64,000 bases of DNA. It comes from CASFRF01 sp031549345. Lineage in GTDB: Bacteria; Verrucomicrobiota; Lentisphaeria; Victivallales; Victivallaceae. The stretch's first letter is position 1. Each line of letters begins with the position of its first letter. The stretch spans positions 1 to 64,000 of the forward strand of contig JAVBPY010000012.1 in NCBI GenBank assembly GCA_031549345.1. The letters run 5' to 3'. The translations under genes were made by a program, and so were the position numbers. A model generated the notes under the pieces. That model saw nothing but the letters and a program-made list of their open reading frames with translations, had not been told where the DNA came from and made no database searches. Of the stretch, positions 63,701 through 64,000 are shown one piece after another.

Positions 63701-64000
63701 GAAGAACGCGAGGAACGGGATGGTCGATTCGAGCGTCGCGAGGTGGGCGACGAGCGCGAGGTCGTGCGTTTCCTGGATGCTCGCGGCCGCGGTCATGGCG
63801 AAACCGGTGTTCCGGCAGCCCATCACGTCCGAGTGATCGCCAAAAATGGAGAGCGACTGAGCCGCGATCGCGCGCGCCGAAACGTGGAAAACGGTCGGGA
63901 GCATTTCGCCGGCGATCTTGTGCATGTTGGGGATCATGAGCAAGAGGCCTTGCGAGGCGGTGAACGTGGTGGTCAGCGCGCCCGCCGAGAGCGAACCGTG
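60707..64000 (-). CDS. nifJ: Pyruvate:ferredoxin (flavodoxin) oxidoreductase, 5' end beyond the window
   Basis: The frame is open to base 64000 (reading HGSLSAGALTTTFTASQGLL at the edge), so the first few dozen residues are missing. The enzyme converts pyruvate and CoA to acetyl-CoA, CO2 and reduced ferredoxin. Visible in order: pyrimidine-binding domain I, domain II/III with the 2-oxoacid oxidoreductase gamma-type region, two [4Fe-4S] ferredoxin sites (CIQCNQCVMACPHAV; CTGCGVCVETCPAKV), a third cluster region beginning FSGACAGCGETPYVKL, then the TPP site GDGWAYDIGYGGVDHV and EVYSNTGGQASKSTP. It is the single-polypeptide form of anaerobes, cytoplasmic, and is ended by a strong terminator. Confidence 0.97.
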   Translation of the reverse strand, partial: HGSLSAGALTTTFTASQGLLLMIPNMHKIAGEMLPTVFHVSARAIAAQSLSIFGDHSDVMGCRNTGFAMTAAASIQETHDLALVAHLATLESTIPFLAFFDGFRTSHEIQKIDVIEYADMKNLVDMKYVEAFRARGLRPEAPYAKVAAQNPDVYFQGRESTNNLYEELPAMVQRYMDKVSAVTGRPMHLFDYVGAADATDVIIVMGSGVETVEETVNFLTAKGKKVGMVKVRLYRPFSAKDFVAALPKSVKRIAVLDRTKEPGSYGEPLYLDVKAVLAESGIKVIGGRYGLASKEFTPSMVNAVFGNLAGEMKNGFTVGINDDVSKRSLNVSEIIQTEAPGLKSCMFWGIGADGTVGANKNSIKIIGDNTNKFVQAYFVYDSKKSGGVTISHLRFGDTPITSPYLVSHANFVACHVQAYVGRYDMTSCLKPGGIFLLNCNWSKEEAFNHLTREMQEKIINDKIQFYVIDALAIADAAGMGNRTNTVMQVAFFKLANIIPDAEAIGYIKKAIEKTYKRKGDDVVAKNIKCVDNALEGLHKAVVPATITTSYVAPKLIADDASEFARKNIKPILHQDGDKIKVSEMSIDGSIPTSTACLEKRGIAPMVPHWVKENCIQCNQCVMACPHAVVRAKLIDPANLANKPASFETLKATGKFDKEMQFKLQVYTEDCTGCGVCVETCPAKVKALVMTPIEEERARGEGENYKFFDALPDNVGADPSTVKGSQFLKPLFEFSGACAGCGETPYVKLVTQLYGERMIVANATGCSSIYGASYPTVPYTKSAEGRGPAWANSLFEDNAEYGFGMRLAVDSNRKMLLTCINRALEITDCAKLKEGLTKSLALWNKTDAEAMANQAAMGELLKCSGCKVEGELKSLIAKMLELKDYFVDKSVWIFGGDGWAYDIGYGGVDHVVSQNRNVNILVLDTEVYSNTGGQASKSTPIGAVALFASAGMRMPKKMLPFMCMSYGHVYVASISMGANRNQALQAFREAEAWNGPSLILAYAPCIAHGIDMSKSQLEAKRAVESGYWPLFRYNPANEKPFTWESKAPTSSFQEFIRSENRYKALLKSAPNEAEAIFAEAEKDNARRMAFYQKLGEIM

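Overview
The window looks like the chromosome of an anaerobic, polysaccharide-degrading bacterium of the PVC group, most plausibly Lentisphaerota (Victivallis-like). This is an inference. The main clues are three pseudopilin genes with the FTLIELLVVIAII leader and a C-terminal DGH-type tail, many carbohydrate-active enzymes and sialate/GDSL esterases, GntR- and IclR-type sugar regulators, two-domain HlyD/M50 operons, and a pyruvate:ferredoxin oxidoreductase. Most of the window is GC-rich. About 29.3-31.9 kb is clearly AT-rich, and 0.2-2.0 and 58.0-59.1 kb are intermediate. No rRNA, tRNA, CRISPR array or complete insertion sequence was seen. Layout: 0-3.2 kb holds the C-terminus of an Rhs-like polymorphic toxin, an internally duplicated candidate immunity protein, a decayed downstream fragment, two small membrane proteins and a formylglycine-enzyme-like (SUMF1-fold) protein. 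3.2-12.7 kb is a co-directional glycan-degradation operon: a GntR/LacI-type regulator behind a near-consensus promoter and palindrome, a pseudopilin, a secreted protein, an SGNH hydrolase, a 1293-aa secreted glycosidase-like protein and a cytoplasmic six-hairpin glycosidase. 12.7-17.0 kb (minus) is a three-gene HlyD / GAF-HlyD / M50-HlyD operon. 17.1-20.2 kb carries pgi, rsmE and rpe. 20.3-26.7 kb (minus) carries a GT-C membrane protein, a sialate O-acetylesterase, a second GT-C protein, a nitroreductase and a tandem NDK-domain protein. 26.8-28.3 kb is a membrane protein of unknown function with a probably leaderless start. 28.3-32.3 kb is an AT-rich accessory island with a frameshifted SRAP gene, five hypothetical genes and a REP-type transposase remnant. 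32.3-38.7 kb (minus) carries DUF4105, GH3, GH31 and a phosphopantetheinyl transferase. 38.8-42.7 kb carries a parvulin, an MmcQ/YjbR protein and two membrane proteins. 42.7-46.4 kb carries an S24-type repressor, a small divergent protein, a GT39-like protein and a GT2-GtrA protein. 46.4-57.9 kb contains two more regulator/pseudopilin modules: IclR divergent from a pseudopilin and two giant secreted beta-propeller-like proteins, and converging on them a pseudopilin plus GntR regulator. 58.1-64.0 kb (minus) carries a DUF3137 protein, a membrane-anchored PstS-like protein and a PFOR cut by the window end. The unifying theme is the repeated coupling of a sugar-type regulator with a single pseudopilin, in two of three cases together with large secreted, sugar-binding-fold proteins. 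I propose these as the PUL equivalents of this lineage. A family of palindromic REP/MITE-like repeats sits at gene ends (6751, 20137, 42037, 42637, 60431), and a REP-type transposase remnant lies in the AT-rich island.
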